Program-made: the position numbers and the translations under genes | Notes under the pieces: generated by a model | Seen by the model: only the letters and a program-made list of their open reading frames with translations | Databases searched by the model: none | What the model was told of the DNA's origin: nothing | In this document: positions 9,132 through 20,159 of the stretch, piece by piece | How the letters are laid out: each line of letters opens with the position of its first letter | Position numbering within the stretch: the first letter of the stretch is position 1 | DNA from: Oceanicola sp. | GTDB lineage: Bacteria; Pseudomonadota; Alphaproteobacteria; Rhodobacterales; Rhodobacteraceae | Reading direction: 5' to 3' | Assembly: GCA_022447275.1 (NCBI GenBank) | Contig: JAKVBK010000008.1 | Span: 33,157-97,156 of the forward strand | Length of the DNA stretch: 64,000 bases

Positions 9132-10286
9132 ATGGACAATATTGCAGGCAGCAAATCTTCCCTCACATGGGCCGTGCATATCTCGGTGGCGCTTCTGGTG
9201 CTGCTGTGGATTTTCCCCACGGTTGGGCTGCTCGTCTCTTCCTTCCGCACGGCCGATCAAATCTCGGCGTCCGGGTGGTGGAATTCGATGTTTCCCGCCG
9301 AGCAAAACCTTGTCATCCGCGCCAAGGCCCCGGAGGCCCAGCTGCGCGAGGGCGATCTTTGGGTGATCGAGGGCAACCTGTTCGAACAGGAAGGCATCGA
9401 GGACGCCTCAATTTCCAGTTGGGGCACATCCTCAAAGGATATCTCGGCCTATGCCGCGGGCGAGGAGGGCAGCTTCCGCTCGGGCGAGAGCGTTACCCTT
9501 GATGCCTTGGGCAACTATCGGATCACTTCGCCCGAAGAGATGTCAGGCAAGCGCGGCAAGCGTTTGTTCATGACAGCGCAAACCCCGCCGGATTTCACCA
9601 CGGAAAACTACGGCACGGTTCTGTTCTCTGGCTCCGGCCAGGACAATATGGCCAGCGCATTTTTCAACACGTTCACGGTCACGATCCCGGCCACCATCAT
9701 CCCTGTTCTGGTGGCAGCCTTTGCTGCCTACGCACTGGCGTGGATGGATTTTCCGGGCCGCGCGCTGCTGATCGCAGCGGTGGTTGCCCTGTTGGTTGTG
9801 CCCCTGCAGCTGGCCCTGATCCCACTGTTGAAGCTGCATTTGGATATCGGCATCGGCAAAGGATATCTGGGTGTCTGGCTGGCCCATACGGGCTTTGGGA
9901 TGCCCTTGGCGATCTACTTGCTGCGCAACTACATGGTGGGATTGCCACGCGATATCATCGAAAACGCGCGCGTGGATGGCGCGACAGAATTCCAGATCTT
10001 CACCAAGATCATTCTGCCCCTGTCTTTTCCGGCGCTGGCCAGTTTTGCAATCTTCCAGTTCTTGTGGACCTGGAATGACCTGCTGGTTGCCAAGGTGTTC
10101 CTGATCGACAGCACGGGCCAGACAACGGTCATGACCAACCAGATCGTCGAGCTGCTGGGCACCCGCGGCGGCAACTGGGAAATTCTGGCCACCGCCGGCT
10201 TCATCTCGATGGCAGTTCCGCTGATCGTCTTCTTCTCAATGCAAAGATACCTGGTGCGCGGCTTGCTGGCCGGCTCCGTTAAATAG
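9132..10286 (+). CDS. aglG: Alpha-glucoside ABC transporter permease with large periplasmic insert
   Basis: Second permease, MalG-like, 384 residues. One N-terminal helix (about residues 13-33) is followed by a roughly 130-residue hydrophilic segment (about 40-170) predicted to be periplasmic, and then the usual helix bundle. The EAA loop is LPRDIIENARVDGATEFQIFTKI. The ATG at 9132 follows GGGAGGAC and lies 14 bases after aglF. The extra periplasmic segment explains the length beyond a typical 280-residue MalG; it is probably normal for AglG proteins. Confidence 0.88.
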   Translation: MDNIAGSKSSLTWAVHISVALLVLLWIFPTVGLLVSSFRTADQISASGWWNSMFPAEQNLVIRAKAPEAQLREGDLWVIEGNLFEQEGIEDASISSWGTSSKDISAYAAGEEGSFRSGESVTLDALGNYRITSPEEMSGKRGKRLFMTAQTPPDFTTENYGTVLFSGSGQDNMASAFFNTFTVTIPATIIPVLVAAFAAYALAWMDFPGRALLIAAVVALLVVPLQLALIPLLKLHLDIGIGKGYLGVWLAHTGFGMPLAIYLLRNYMVGLPRDIIENARVDGATEFQIFTKIILPLSFPALASFAIFQFLWTWNDLLVAKVFLIDSTGQTTVMTNQIVELLGTRGGNWEILATAGFISMAVPLIVFFSMQRYLVRGLLAGSVK

Positions 10287-10298
10287 GACGTCAATCAT

Positions 10299-11966
10299 AT
10301 GACAACGCTTGCTGAAACCACGTCGACCGCCGACGTGATCTCTCCCTCGGTTGACCGCGACTGGTGGCGCGGTGCGGTGATCTATCAGATCTATCCGCGC
10401 AGCTACCAAGACAGCAATGGCGACGGCATTGGGGATCTTGCCGGCATTATCGAGCGCTTGCCTCATATTGCTTCGCTGGGTGTCGACGCGATCTGGATTT
10501 CGCCCTTCTTCACATCGCCGATGTTGGATTTCGGCTACGATGTGTCCGACTACAAGGGTGTCGATCCGATGTTCGGCACCATGCAGGATTATGACACGCT
10601 GATCGAAACAGCGCACGGGCTGGGCATCAAGGTGATCATCGATCTGGTGCTCTCGCACACCTCTACCTTGCACCCATGGTTTGCCGAGAGCCGCCAGTCC
10701 AAGGATAATGACAAGGCGGATTGGTATGTCTGGGCAGATGCAAAGCCCGATGGCACGCCGCCCAACAATTGGCTGTCGATCTTCGGGGGATCGGCCTGGG
10801 AATGGGAAGGGGAGCGGATGCAGTACTATCTGCACAATTTCCTGATCGAGCAGCCTGACCTGAATTTCCACAATATGGACGTGCAAGATGCGCTTCTGGA
10901 TGTGGCCCGGTTCTGGCTCGAAAAGGGCACGGATGGGTTCCGCCTCGATACGGTGAATTTCTACGTCCATGATGCACAGCTGCGCGACAACCCCGCGCTG
11001 ACCCCGGACGAGCGGGACACCACCATCGCGCCCGCGGTCAATCCCTACACGTGGCAGAACCATCTCTATTCCAAGACCCGGCCGGAAAACCTGCAATTCC
11101 TCGAAAAACTGCGGGCGGTGATGGATGAGTTCCCGGCGATTACTTCCGTGGGCGAGGTTGGCGAAGACCAGCGCGGCCTCGAGGTACAGGCTGAATACAC
11201 GCAGGGTGAGCACCGCCTTCACATGTGCTACGGGTTCGATTTCCTCTCGGCGCCATTCCCAACGGGCACGCGTGTAGCGCAGGTTTTGCAACGTTTTGAA
11301 GATGTTGCGGGGGATAGTTGGGCCTGCTGGGCCTATTCCAACCATGACGTGGAGCGTCACCGCTCGCGCTGGGGGCTCAGCGAGGATGGCTACAAGGCCT
11401 ACACAGCTCTGCTCATGGCAATGAAGGGCACCGTGTGCCTCTATCAGGGCGAAGAACTGGGTCTGGCCGAGGCGGATGTGGCGTTTGAGGATCTGCAGGA
11501 TCCTTACGGCAAACGGTTCTGGCCCAAATTCAAGGGCCGTGATGGATGCCGCACGCCCATGCCTTGGCAGACAGATAACAGCCTTGGGGGCTTTACCGAG
11601 GGCAAACCGTGGCTGCCCATGCCCGCGGCCCATCTGGGCGCATCCGTGGCTGCCCAGGACACCGACACTGACAGCCTGCTGGCATTCTATCGCCGGATCA
11701 TCGCGTTTCGCACGGCGCACCCGGTATTGCGCAAGGGCGATATCGAAATCTTGAGCTCTGATGATACGCACCTGCTGATCAAGCGCAGCTTGTCTGGCCA
11801 GGAGATGCTGTGCGCGTTCAACCTGTCCCAGGAGGCCCGCACGCTTGAGCTGCCTGAAGGCGCCTGGACATTGGAGATGGCATCCGGCTTTGAGGCCACA
11901 TCAGATGAAAACAAGGTGACTTTGCCCGCATGGCAGGTTGCTTTCATGACCCGTGCGGTCGGATAA
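10299..11966 (+). CDS. aglA: GH13 alpha-glucosidase
   Basis: Cytosolic family 13 glycoside hydrolase of 555 residues, releasing glucose from imported alpha-glucosides. The (beta/alpha)8 signatures are IYQIYPRSYQDSNGDGIGDL near the N-terminus, DLVLSHTS, GFRLDTVNFY with nucleophile D217, SVGEVGE with acid/base E286, and YSNHDVERH with transition-state D350. The C-terminal 90 residues form the usual beta-sandwich. It starts 12 bases after aglG and precedes aglK in the same operon. Substrate choice between sucrose, trehalose, maltose and isomaltose cannot be decided by eye. Confidence 0.92.
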   Translation: MTTLAETTSTADVISPSVDRDWWRGAVIYQIYPRSYQDSNGDGIGDLAGIIERLPHIASLGVDAIWISPFFTSPMLDFGYDVSDYKGVDPMFGTMQDYDTLIETAHGLGIKVIIDLVLSHTSTLHPWFAESRQSKDNDKADWYVWADAKPDGTPPNNWLSIFGGSAWEWEGERMQYYLHNFLIEQPDLNFHNMDVQDALLDVARFWLEKGTDGFRLDTVNFYVHDAQLRDNPALTPDERDTTIAPAVNPYTWQNHLYSKTRPENLQFLEKLRAVMDEFPAITSVGEVGEDQRGLEVQAEYTQGEHRLHMCYGFDFLSAPFPTGTRVAQVLQRFEDVAGDSWACWAYSNHDVERHRSRWGLSEDGYKAYTALLMAMKGTVCLYQGEELGLAEADVAFEDLQDPYGKRFWPKFKGRDGCRTPMPWQTDNSLGGFTEGKPWLPMPAAHLGASVAAQDTDTDSLLAFYRRIIAFRTAHPVLRKGDIEILSSDDTHLLIKRSLSGQEMLCAFNLSQEARTLELPEGAWTLEMASGFEATSDENKVTLPAWQVAFMTRAVG

Positions 11967-11987
11967 GTTCAGCGAGGGGGCTGAAAA

Positions 11988-13082
11988 ATGGCGGACTTGC
12001 GACTGACTGGCTTGGCCAAGACATACGGGGATGTAGATGTCCTGTCGGACATCAACCTCGAGATTGAACAGGGCGAACTGATCGTCTTTGTGGGGCCGTC
12101 AGGCTGCGGCAAATCCACCTTGCTGCGCATGATTGCCGGGCTCGAAAAGATCACAGGCGGGGACCTTGAGATCGACGGGATGCGTGTCAATGACGTGCCG
12201 CCCGCACAGCGCGGCATCGCCATGGTGTTCCAGTCCTACGCGCTTTATCCGCATATGACTGTCCGCGAAAACATGGCGTTTGCGCTGAAACTGGCGCGCA
12301 AACCGGCGGCTGAAATTGATGCGGCGATCACCCGCGCAGCCCGCATCCTGCAACTGGAACCCTATCTGGACCGCCTGCCGAAGGCTTTGTCAGGCGGGCA
12401 GCGACAGCGGGTCGCCATTGGCCGCTCGATCGTGCGCAATCCCAAAGTTTATCTGTTTGACGAACCGCTCTCAAACCTCGATGCCGCGCTTCGGGTCGCC
12501 ACGCGGATCGAGATCGCGCAGCTCAAGGAATCGATGCCGGACAGCACGATGATCTATGTCACCCATGACCAGGTGGAGGCCATGACCCTGGCCAGCCGGA
12601 TCGTGGTGTTGGCGGGCGGTGGGATCAGCCAGGTAGGCACGCCGCTCGAACTCTATGAGCGCCCGCGCAACGAGTTTGTCGCCCAGTTCATCGGCTCGCC
12701 CTCCATGAACCTTCTGCCGGGTAAGATCGTCGGAACCGGGGAGACCACGTTGATCGAGGTTGAAGGCGGTGGTGGGCGTATCGCGTCGTCCGTGCCCAGT
12801 TTAGAGAGCGATCAGGGACGCCTGGTCAATATCGGTATCCGCCCCGAGGATATGGAGATCACCGAAGACGCCGATTTTGCCGTCGCCTCCAAAGTGGACC
12901 TGCATGAAGCTCTGGGCGAGGTCACGTTGCTCTACATGGAAAAGCGCAGTGGCGAGGCAGAGAGCGTGGTCGCGAAGCTGCCCGGAATTCACGTGGACAT
13001 GCGCCATACGGATCTGCGCTTCACCGCGCAGCCCAACAAGGTGCACATTTTTGCGGACGGGGTATCGTTGCTCTACCGGTAA
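11988..13082 (+). CDS. aglK: Alpha-glucoside ABC transporter ATPase
   Basis: ABC ATPase of the MalK/UgpC group, 364 residues. Walker A is GPSGCGKST with K42. The Q-loop is [15 protein letters not shown], the signature [13 protein letters not shown], Walker [13 protein letters not shown], and the switch histidine lies in [10 protein letters not shown]. The C-terminal 120 residues form an OB-fold (TOBE) regulatory domain, with the typical [10 protein letters not shown] motif. It is the last gene of aglEFGAK, 21 bases after aglA, and powers the AglFG channel. Confidence 0.9.
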   Translation: MADLRLTGLAKTYGDVDVLSDINLEIEQGELIVFVGPSGCGKSTLLRMIAGLEKITGGDLEIDGMRVNDVPPAQRGIAMVFQSYALYPHMTVRENMAFALKLARKPAAEIDAAITRAARILQLEPYLDRLPKALSGGQRQRVAIGRSIVRNPKVYLFDEPLSNLDAALRVATRIEIAQLKESMPDSTMIYVTHDQVEAMTLASRIVVLAGGGISQVGTPLELYERPRNEFVAQFIGSPSMNLLPGKIVGTGETTLIEVEGGGGRIASSVPSLESDQGRLVNIGIRPEDMEITEDADFAVASKVDLHEALGEVTLLYMEKRSGEAESVVAKLPGIHVDMRHTDLRFTAQPNKVHIFADGVSLLYR

Positions 13083-13250
13083 AGGGTGCGTCGCTCACAG
13101 GCGACTATGCCTTCAAAGCGGTTCACGCTTGCTCACGTTGACGCGCGCCGCTGTGCGCTCTGCGTCACGCCTGCGCGCGCAGTGTGACAGATGCCTTGCT
13201 CCTGCCGGGTCCGAACGCCATCCTTGCGACGTCACTAGGAGATTTCGGAC

Positions 13251-14030
13251 ATGCCGGCACCCATCAACCAGCTCAAGGCAGACCTCGCAGCGGGCGAGGT
13301 GCGCATGGGCCTTTGGTTGGCGCTGGCCAGTCCCACATGTGCGGCGATCGCGGCAGGGTCCGGATATGATTGGTGCCTGATTGATGGCGAGCACGGGCCC
13401 AATACGGTCGCCACTGCCTTGGCTCAGGCGCAGGCAATGGAGGGGCGCGGCGCGGCTTGTGTCGTGCGTGTTGCTGACAATACGCCGGCGCTGATCAAGC
13501 AAGTGCTGGATATCGGCATCCAAACTGTCTTGGTGCCGATGATAGAAACGGCAGAGGATGCGCGGCGTGCCGTGTCTGCCTGCCGCTATCCTCCGCACGG
13601 CACCCGCGGTGTCGGTGCCTTGCTGGGGCGCGCCTCAGAGTACGGAACAATCCCAGATTACACGCAGACGGCCTGTGCTCAGATCTGCGTGATGGTTCAG
13701 GTCGAAAGTCAGCGCGGTCTCGATAACTTGGATGAGATCCTGAGTGTCGAGGGCCTCGACGGTGTCTTTATTGGGCCAGCCGATCTGTCCGCAGATATGG
13801 GCTATCCGGGCCGGTTGGACACGCCAGAGGTGGTGGCCGCGATCGAGGATGCGCTGCCGCGCATACGCGATGCGGGTAAGGCTGCAGGCATTGTGTCGTT
13901 CAAACTGGATTCTCTGGCCCGCTATGTAGAGTTGGGGGCAACCTTCCTTGGGGTTGGTGGGGACGCAACCACCTATGCTGGCGCCGTGCGCGAGTTGGCA
14001 ACGCAGGCAAAAGCGGCAATCGGTAAATGA
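13251..14030 (+). CDS. HpcH/HpaI-family class II aldolase
   Basis: Metal-dependent aldolase of 259 residues, related to 4-hydroxy-2-oxoheptanedioate aldolase (HpaI) and 2-keto-3-deoxy-L-rhamnonate or glucarate aldolases. The catalytic histidine is H48 in LIDGEHGPN. Metal ligands are E in VMVQVES and D in GPADLSADMG; the phosphate/pyruvate-binding arginine lies in the PHGTRGVG motif. It cleaves a 2-oxo-3-deoxy or 4-hydroxy-2-oxo acid to pyruvate and an aldehyde. The ATG at 13251 follows AGGAGA. It lies 168 bases after aglK and may be expressed separately; no pathway partners are adjacent. Confidence 0.85.
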   Translation: MPAPINQLKADLAAGEVRMGLWLALASPTCAAIAAGSGYDWCLIDGEHGPNTVATALAQAQAMEGRGAACVVRVADNTPALIKQVLDIGIQTVLVPMIETAEDARRAVSACRYPPHGTRGVGALLGRASEYGTIPDYTQTACAQICVMVQVESQRGLDNLDEILSVEGLDGVFIGPADLSADMGYPGRLDTPEVVAAIEDALPRIRDAGKAAGIVSFKLDSLARYVELGATFLGVGGDATTYAGAVRELATQAKAAIGK

Positions 14031-14046
14031 TCACAGGGCAGGGCGC

Positions 14047-15063
14047 TTACGGGCGCTCGCGCGCAACGCTATCCCCTGCCAGCAAAGCTTGTGTCAGCGC
14101 CCGCAGGGCGTCGTCACCCGCTTCCTGCGCGATATGGGGCAGATGGGTGAAATCCGGGAGCTGGTTTGCCATGTCATCAGGCAGGCGTTCCTTGGCGTGC
14201 GGACTGAGTTCGACGCTCTCGCAGGGAACGCCTTCTGCATACAGAATTTCATGTTCATCGAGCACAAGCGCGAAATACTCGACATAGCCCCCCTTGCGCC
14301 GGTTGGCCCCATGGTGGCCCACAAGCCCGCCCGCCCGTACCAGCACTTCTGACACATCTGCCAGTCGGTCAGTTCCCTGCTGGTAGAAGAACAGGCGTTG
14401 ATGATGGGCCAGCACGATCTCACGCGGATTGCCTAGCCGTTGTGGGGGAATGACAACCGGTGTTTCAGCACCGCTGGCCGGTACGGTGCGGCGATGCACA
14501 TAGCGCAACGGCTGGGCGCCATTGTCCCGTGTCAAAAGCAGGTCGCCGATCTGAAGGTCTTCCACTTGGGCGAGCGCACCATCCGCGCGGGAAATGCGTG
14601 TGCCGCGTGCAAATCCCAACATGCTGATGTTTTGGTGGGGAATGCTGCCGCCAGCGCGGTCGATCCCAATGAGGCTGCCAGTCATGCCCGGTGAAAGGCC
14701 GCGCAACGGAAGGATGCAGAGATCTTCTTGTCCTTGCGGTCCGGCTTCCAATTTAATCAGAAGAGCCTCTGCTTCAGCGCCTCCGGACGACATGAAGCGC
14801 AGCAGTGCCAATATTGCCAGATGCTGACCTGGTGCTCCATATCTGCTGCTTTGCGTGATGTGAGGTGGCTGTCCTGCCGTTGGTGTAGAAAATGTCAGAT
14901 CTAGGAGGTGGGCCGTCCTGGACAGGCGATAGGTGTCGCCGAGGCACAGGCTCTCCATGTCTTCAATGGCATCGCCAAGATTTGCGCCCGCAGTTACACG
15001 GAAGGCGCTCGCAGGGTAAATCTGCGTCACATGTTCCGGGCTGACTTTTGAGGCGGATGACAT
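14047..15063 (-). CDS. Hint (hedgehog/intein) domain protein with the usual cysteine replaced
   Basis: 338-residue protein. Residues 1-145 have no recognised domain. From about residue 150 it follows the Hint_2 pattern: FARGTRISRADGALAQVEDLQIGDLLLTRDNGAQPLRYVHR, then EIVLAHHQRLFF as the conserved histidine block. The expected first residue of the domain is Cys, the nucleophile for self-processing, but here it is Gly150 (codon GGA). The 30,034 paralogue keeps Cys117 and shares the LTRDNG-QP core. The protein may therefore be a non-cleaving Hint fold. No signal peptide is visible, and the role is unknown. The gene converges on the aldolase gene. Confidence 0.75.
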   Translation of the reverse strand: MSSASKVSPEHVTQIYPASAFRVTAGANLGDAIEDMESLCLGDTYRLSRTAHLLDLTFSTPTAGQPPHITQSSRYGAPGQHLAILALLRFMSSGGAEAEALLIKLEAGPQGQEDLCILPLRGLSPGMTGSLIGIDRAGGSIPHQNISMLGFARGTRISRADGALAQVEDLQIGDLLLTRDNGAQPLRYVHRRTVPASGAETPVVIPPQRLGNPREIVLAHHQRLFFYQQGTDRLADVSEVLVRAGGLVGHHGANRRKGGYVEYFALVLDEHEILYAEGVPCESVELSPHAKERLPDDMANQLPDFTHLPHIAQEAGDDALRALTQALLAGDSVARERP

Positions 15064-15241
15064 CGGATCCTGGCGAAGTTCTGGCGAGTGTTTTTACGAT
15101 GCGGTGGTGCAGTGGCGGGGTCAATGCCATGCAAGAATTATGGTTACGGGCACCTGTGCGCGATTGCATAGGCTGAGCGGTTTTCCTTGACCGAAATGGC
15201 TGCTACCTGTGGGCGAGCAAGAAACCGACAGGAAGATTGAT

Positions 15242-16021
15242 ATGGATCTGGGCATCAAAGGGAAACGCGCTGTCGTGGCAGCATCCTCCAAAGGGCTAGG
15301 ACTGGGCTGCGCTGAGGCATTGGCTGAAGCTGGGTGCGATTTGGTCATGAATGCCCGCAGTGCCGGGCCCCTCTCAGAGGCCGCAGCCAGCATCCGTTCC
15401 CGGTTTGGCGTCGCGGTTGAAGAGGTTGCCTGCGATGTCACGTCTGAAGACGGGCAGGCGGCCCTGATCGCTGCAGCGGGCGCGTGTGATATCCTTGTTA
15501 CAAATGCGGGTGGCCCTCCTCCCGGTATGTGGACGGACTGGGATCGCGATGACTTTGTGAAGGCGCTGGATTCCAACATGTTAACCCCGATTGCTCTCAT
15601 GAAAGCTTTGGTGCCGGGCATGATGGCGCGCGGATGGGGACGTGTGGTCAACATCACGTCGCAGTCCGTGAAAGCGCCGATCCCGGTTCTGGGGCTGTCA
15701 AACTCTGCACGCGCGGGCCTGACGGGCTATGTGGCCGGCATGTCCCGCCAGGTCGCGTCCAGTGGTGTCTGTGTCAACAACCTGCTGCCTGGCGTGCATG
15801 ACACCGATCGGATCACGGCGCTCGACAGCGCAACCGCCCAGCGTGAAGGCAAAACGCTCGAACAGGTGCAAACCGCCCGGCGGGCCTCGGTTCCGGCAGG
15901 TTTTTATGGCGATGCTAAAGATTTTGGTGCGGCCTGCGCCTTTTTGTGCTCGCAGCAGGCGCGGTTTATCGTTGGCCAAAACGTGTTGCTTGATGGGGGT
16001 GGCATCAACGCTACGCTCTGA
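15242..16021 (+). CDS. SDR-family protein lacking the canonical Tyr/Lys
   Basis: Short-chain dehydrogenase-like protein of 259 residues. The start is ATG 15242 after AGGAAGA; an in-frame start at 15209 is less likely. The cofactor loop reads AASSKGLGLGCA (residues 14-25) instead of TGxxxGIG, and the NAG motif is at 88-90. Ser140 is in place, but the positions expected for the catalytic Tyr and Lys are Ser153 and Arg157 (LGLSNSARAGLTG). This matches the beta-ketoacyl-reductase-like SDR subgroup known to depart from the catalytic tetrad. The substrate is unknown, and activity may be altered or absent. Confidence 0.85.
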   Translation: MDLGIKGKRAVVAASSKGLGLGCAEALAEAGCDLVMNARSAGPLSEAAASIRSRFGVAVEEVACDVTSEDGQAALIAAAGACDILVTNAGGPPPGMWTDWDRDDFVKALDSNMLTPIALMKALVPGMMARGWGRVVNITSQSVKAPIPVLGLSNSARAGLTGYVAGMSRQVASSGVCVNNLLPGVHDTDRITALDSATAQREGKTLEQVQTARRASVPAGFYGDAKDFGAACAFLCSQQARFIVGQNVLLDGGGINATL

Positions 16022-16116
16022 ACGGCGGCGCTCACAATGGGCGGTCGATGCAAGTCCATAAAGTGCACCATGGCCACATCAGGCGCCCTCACCGAATTTC
16101 TGGGAGAATGCATCGG

Positions 16117-17204
<1,088 letters not shown>

Positions 17205-17208
<4 letters not shown>

Positions 17209-17474
17209 CTGTCGCGCACGGGCTCGCGCACAGAGGCCAGTTGCGCCTGTAAGTCCTCCAGCACATATAGCCGTATCGCCGAGGCTAGCCCGATATCGAG
17301 CCCGCGCTGCCTGTCTATCCGCGCTGCCAGCCCATTGACCGATGTGCCCTGCCGCGCAGCGATGGCCTGAAACTCTGTCCAGAACGCATCTTCCAGCGAC
17401 ACTGACGTCCGATGCCGCGACAGTGTCAGGGAACGTTTGCGCGGGGGGCCTGCCGCGCGGATCTCAGGTTTCAT
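17205..17474 (-). CDS. Ribbon-helix-helix (RHH_4-type) small protein
   Basis: 89-residue protein. The chosen ATG at 17474 overlaps the upstream DUF4169 stop by 11 bases and follows GATGGGG. The core KRSLTLSRHRTSVSLEDAFWTEFQAIAARQGTSV is a ribbon-helix-helix fold as found in the RHH_4 family (an N-terminal beta-strand with RHRTSVSLE, then two helices). It probably binds DNA as a dimer, but no target is known. This gene pair next to fumC-type genes recurs in Rhodobacteraceae in my recollection. Confidence 0.72.
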
Positions 17475-17661
17475 CGTTGGCCCCATCGTCAAGGGCGTGC
17501 CCCCCCAACTGCTCCTGTCGCCGCTGCTCTTGTGCTTGGGCGCGCTCCCGCTCGGCCTTGGGCAAGCCATGTAGCACCGCATTGCGATCCGCCTGCGCGC
17601 GCCGCGCGGCTTTGGCGCGCGCCTTGCGATGCTTGTTCAAATTGATCGGTGTGTTCGCCAT
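17464..17661 (-). CDS. DUF4169 small basic protein
   Basis: 65-residue protein from ATG 17661. The N-terminus MANTPINLNKHRKARAKAARR is the conserved DUF4169 signature. The whole chain is a charged, helix-forming, Lys/Arg/Ala/Gln-rich sequence with an acidic tail. Function is not established. It is translationally coupled to the RHH gene and lies 40 bases after panB in the same direction. Confidence 0.78.
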   Translation of the reverse strand: MANTPINLNKHRKARAKAARRAQADRNAVLHGLPKAERERAQAQEQRRQEQLGGHALDDGANDET

Positions 17662-17701
17662 AGCTGCATGCTGACGGGTGCGCGCCGGCTCTGCAAGGCC
17701 C

Positions 17702-18514
17702 CTACCGGTAGACTTCCGCCTCTGCAGGGAAACTCCGGTTGCGGACGTCATCAGCATAGCGCGACACCGCATCCTCGATAATGGGCCCCAACTCGGCATA
17801 GACGCGCACGAATTTTGGTGTCCAGGCGTTCATGCCAAGCATATCTTCCAAAACCAGAATTTGCCCGTCGCATTCAACCGAGGCCCCAATTCCGATCGTC
17901 GGGATTGCGATGTCCTTGGTGATCAGGGCCGCCAATTCCTCAACCATCCCTTCCAAAACCACCGCAAAGGCGCCGGCCTCCGTGACAGCCGTGGCATCGT
18001 CGCGATGGCTCTGCCAGCTGTCGCGATCGCGCCCTTGGGTCTTGAAGCCACCCATCACATTGGTGGATTGCGGGGTCAGCCCAATATGGGCCATCACGGG
18101 GATCCCGCGCTCAACAAGGAAGCGGATCGTTGGCGCCATCTGCGCCCCGCCTTCAAGCTTGACCGCCCCGCATCCGGTTTCCTTCATGATCCTGACCGCA
18201 TTGCGGAACGCAACTTCAGGGCTTTCCTCATAAGTGCCAAAAGGCATGTCCACAACGACAAGCGCTTTGCTGGTGCCCCGCATGACAGCTTTGCCATGCA
18301 TGATCATCAGATCAAGCGGCACGCCAAGGGTAGAATCCATGCCATGCATCACCATGCCAAGGCTGTCGCCAACCAAAATGAAATCCACATGTTTGTCGAC
18401 GATGGCCGCCGTATGCGCATGGTAAGAGGTCAGCGAAACAATGGGTGATTTCCCCTTGCGGCGTGTGATCTGGGGCACCGTCATGCGCCGGACGGTTTCG
18501 GTCTGCTTGCTCAT
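17702..18514 (-). CDS. panB: 3-methyl-2-oxobutanoate hydroxymethyltransferase
   Basis: Ketopantoate hydroxymethyltransferase, 270 residues, the first committed step of pantothenate/CoA synthesis: 5,10-methylene-THF plus 2-oxoisovalerate gives ketopantoate. Diagnostic motifs are [29 protein letters not shown] (metal-binding D), [18 protein letters not shown], and MAHIGLTPQ followed by GIGAS. The start ATG 18514 fits the family length. panC is not adjacent. Confidence 0.95.
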   Translation of the reverse strand: MSKQTETVRRMTVPQITRRKGKSPIVSLTSYHAHTAAIVDKHVDFILVGDSLGMVMHGMDSTLGVPLDLMIMHGKAVMRGTSKALVVVDMPFGTYEESPEVAFRNAVRIMKETGCGAVKLEGGAQMAPTIRFLVERGIPVMAHIGLTPQSTNVMGGFKTQGRDRDSWQSHRDDATAVTEAGAFAVVLEGMVEELAALITKDIAIPTIGIGASVECDGQILVLEDMLGMNAWTPKFVRVYAELGPIIEDAVSRYADDVRNRSFPAEAEVYR

Positions 18515-18599
18515 AGCTCATGTCCTCACAAGGCACCTGCGCGCGCGGGGGCGCCCATTGCATGTCAAATCATCTTGGCGGCAATACTCCGGGGTGAAT

Positions 18600-18636
18600 G
18601 GAGGTTATTAAACCTCCAGAGGGGCAGCGCCCCTCT
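18600..18636 (-). terminator. Two back-to-back hairpins after fumC
   Basis: A 7-bp stem with an ATTA loop (18600-18617) is directly followed by an 8-bp stem with a 3-base loop (18618-18636). They lie in the fumC-panB gap, downstream of fumC on its strand. There is no T-run, so this may be a terminator or an mRNA-stabilising structure. Confidence 0.5.
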
Positions 18637-18764
18637 CTCTCACTGCCGACGTTGACCCGCCACGCCCAAGATGGGGGCCGCGTAGGGGGTTACAACCCGC
18701 CACGCTGCGTCACGGGCGCAGATGGCGGGCCTTGCACGTCTGTTTCCTTGGCAGCCCGGACTGC

Positions 18765-20159
18765 TCAGCCTTTGGGGCCGATCATCTGCTCCGGGCGGAC
18801 AACCGCATCGAAGGTCGCTTCATCGACAAAGCCTAAGGCAATGGCTTCCTCTTTCAGCGTCGTGCCATTCTTATGTGCGGTCTTGGCGACAGTGGTGGCA
18901 TTGTCATAGCCGATGGTCGGGGCCAGCGCTGTCACCAGCATCAGCGACTCTTTCATCAGCTTGTCGATCCGGGCCTCGTTCGCTTTCGTACCTGCCAGCA
19001 TCCGTTGGGTGAAGCTGTCCGCCGCATTCCCCAAAAGTGTCATGGATTGCAGCAGGTTGTAGGACATCATCGGGTTGTAGACATTCAATTCGAAATGCCC
19101 TTGGCTGCCGGCAAATGCGATCGCTGCGTCATTGCCCAGGATATGGGCACAGACTTGGGTCATGGCTTCGGCCTGTGTCGGGTTGACCTTGCCGGGCATG
19201 ATCGAGGAGCCGGGCTCATTTTCGGGCAGGATCAACTCTCCAAGCCCGGAACGCGGGCCCGAGCCCAGGAAACGCATGTCATTGGCGATCTTGTAGCAGG
19301 CCATTGCCGCTGTCTTGATGGCCCCGGACATGAACACCATCGCATCATGGCCCGCCAGCGCCTCAAACTTGTTGGGCGCGGTGACAAAGGGCAGGCCGGT
19401 GATGTCTGCCATGTTGGCGGCGACTTCCTCTGCCCAGCCCTTGTCGGTGTTGAGGCCCGTGCCCACGGCAGTGCCGCCCTGTGCCAATTCATAAATGCCC
19501 GGCAGCGCCATTTTGATCCGGGCAATACCGCCCCGAACCTGTGCCGCATAGCCCGAGAATTCCTGGCCCAGGGTCAGGGGCGTGGCGTCTTGCGTATGGG
19601 TCCGGCCGATCTTGATGATGTCTTTGAACTCTTCCGCCTTGGCCTCCAGCGTTTCCGCAAGCAGCACCAATCCGGGCAGCAACACGTCATGGGCTGTGGT
19701 GGCTGCAGCGATATGCATGGCCGTCGGGAAAGTGTCATTGGATGACTGGCCCATATTGCAGTGATCATTGGGGTGCACCGGATCTTTGGAGCCGATCACG
19801 CCGCCCAGCATCTCGATCGCGCGGTTGGCGATCACCTCATTGGAATTCATGTTTGACTGGGTGCCAGAACCCGTCTGCCAGACAACAAGGGGGAAATTGT
19901 CGTCCAGCTTGCCGTCGATCACTTCCTGAGCCGCAGCTTGGATCGCCGCCCCGATCTCTTCCGGCAGCTTGCCCGTGCGCGTGTTCGACATGGCGCAGGC
20001 TTTCTTGATGACGCCAAGCGCACGCACCACGGCCACGGGTTGCTTTTCCCAACCGATGGGAAAGTTCATGATCGAGCGTTGGGTCTGTGCCCCCCAATAC
20101 TTGTCTGCGGGGACCTCAAGCGGTCCAAAGCTGTCGGATTCGGTGCGGGTCGCGGTCAT
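18765..20159 (-). CDS. fumC: Class II fumarate hydratase
   Basis: Iron-independent fumarase of the TCA cycle, 464 residues, the usual length. The start is ATG 20159 after GGAGGGAC; an in-frame start at 20186 is not needed. Key motifs are [24 protein letters not shown], the B-site [26 protein letters not shown] and the signature [16 protein letters not shown]. It converts fumarate to malate as a homotetramer. Confidence 0.96.
   Translation of the reverse strand: MTATRTESDSFGPLEVPADKYWGAQTQRSIMNFPIGWEKQPVAVVRALGVIKKACAMSNTRTGKLPEEIGAAIQAAAQEVIDGKLDDNFPLVVWQTGSGTQSNMNSNEVIANRAIEMLGGVIGSKDPVHPNDHCNMGQSSNDTFPTAMHIAAATTAHDVLLPGLVLLAETLEAKAEEFKDIIKIGRTHTQDATPLTLGQEFSGYAAQVRGGIARIKMALPGIYELAQGGTAVGTGLNTDKGWAEEVAANMADITGLPFVTAPNKFEALAGHDAMVFMSGAIKTAAMACYKIANDMRFLGSGPRSGLGELILPENEPGSSIMPGKVNPTQAEAMTQVCAHILGNDAAIAFAGSQGHFELNVYNPMMSYNLLQSMTLLGNAADSFTQRMLAGTKANEARIDKLMKESLMLVTALAPTIGYDNATTVAKTAHKNGTTLKEEAIALGFVDEATFDAVVRPEQMIGPKG

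Noticed and set aside
10236..11771. Leftward open frame of 511 codons
   Set aside because: Antisense to the GH13 alpha-glucosidase; composition-driven shadow.
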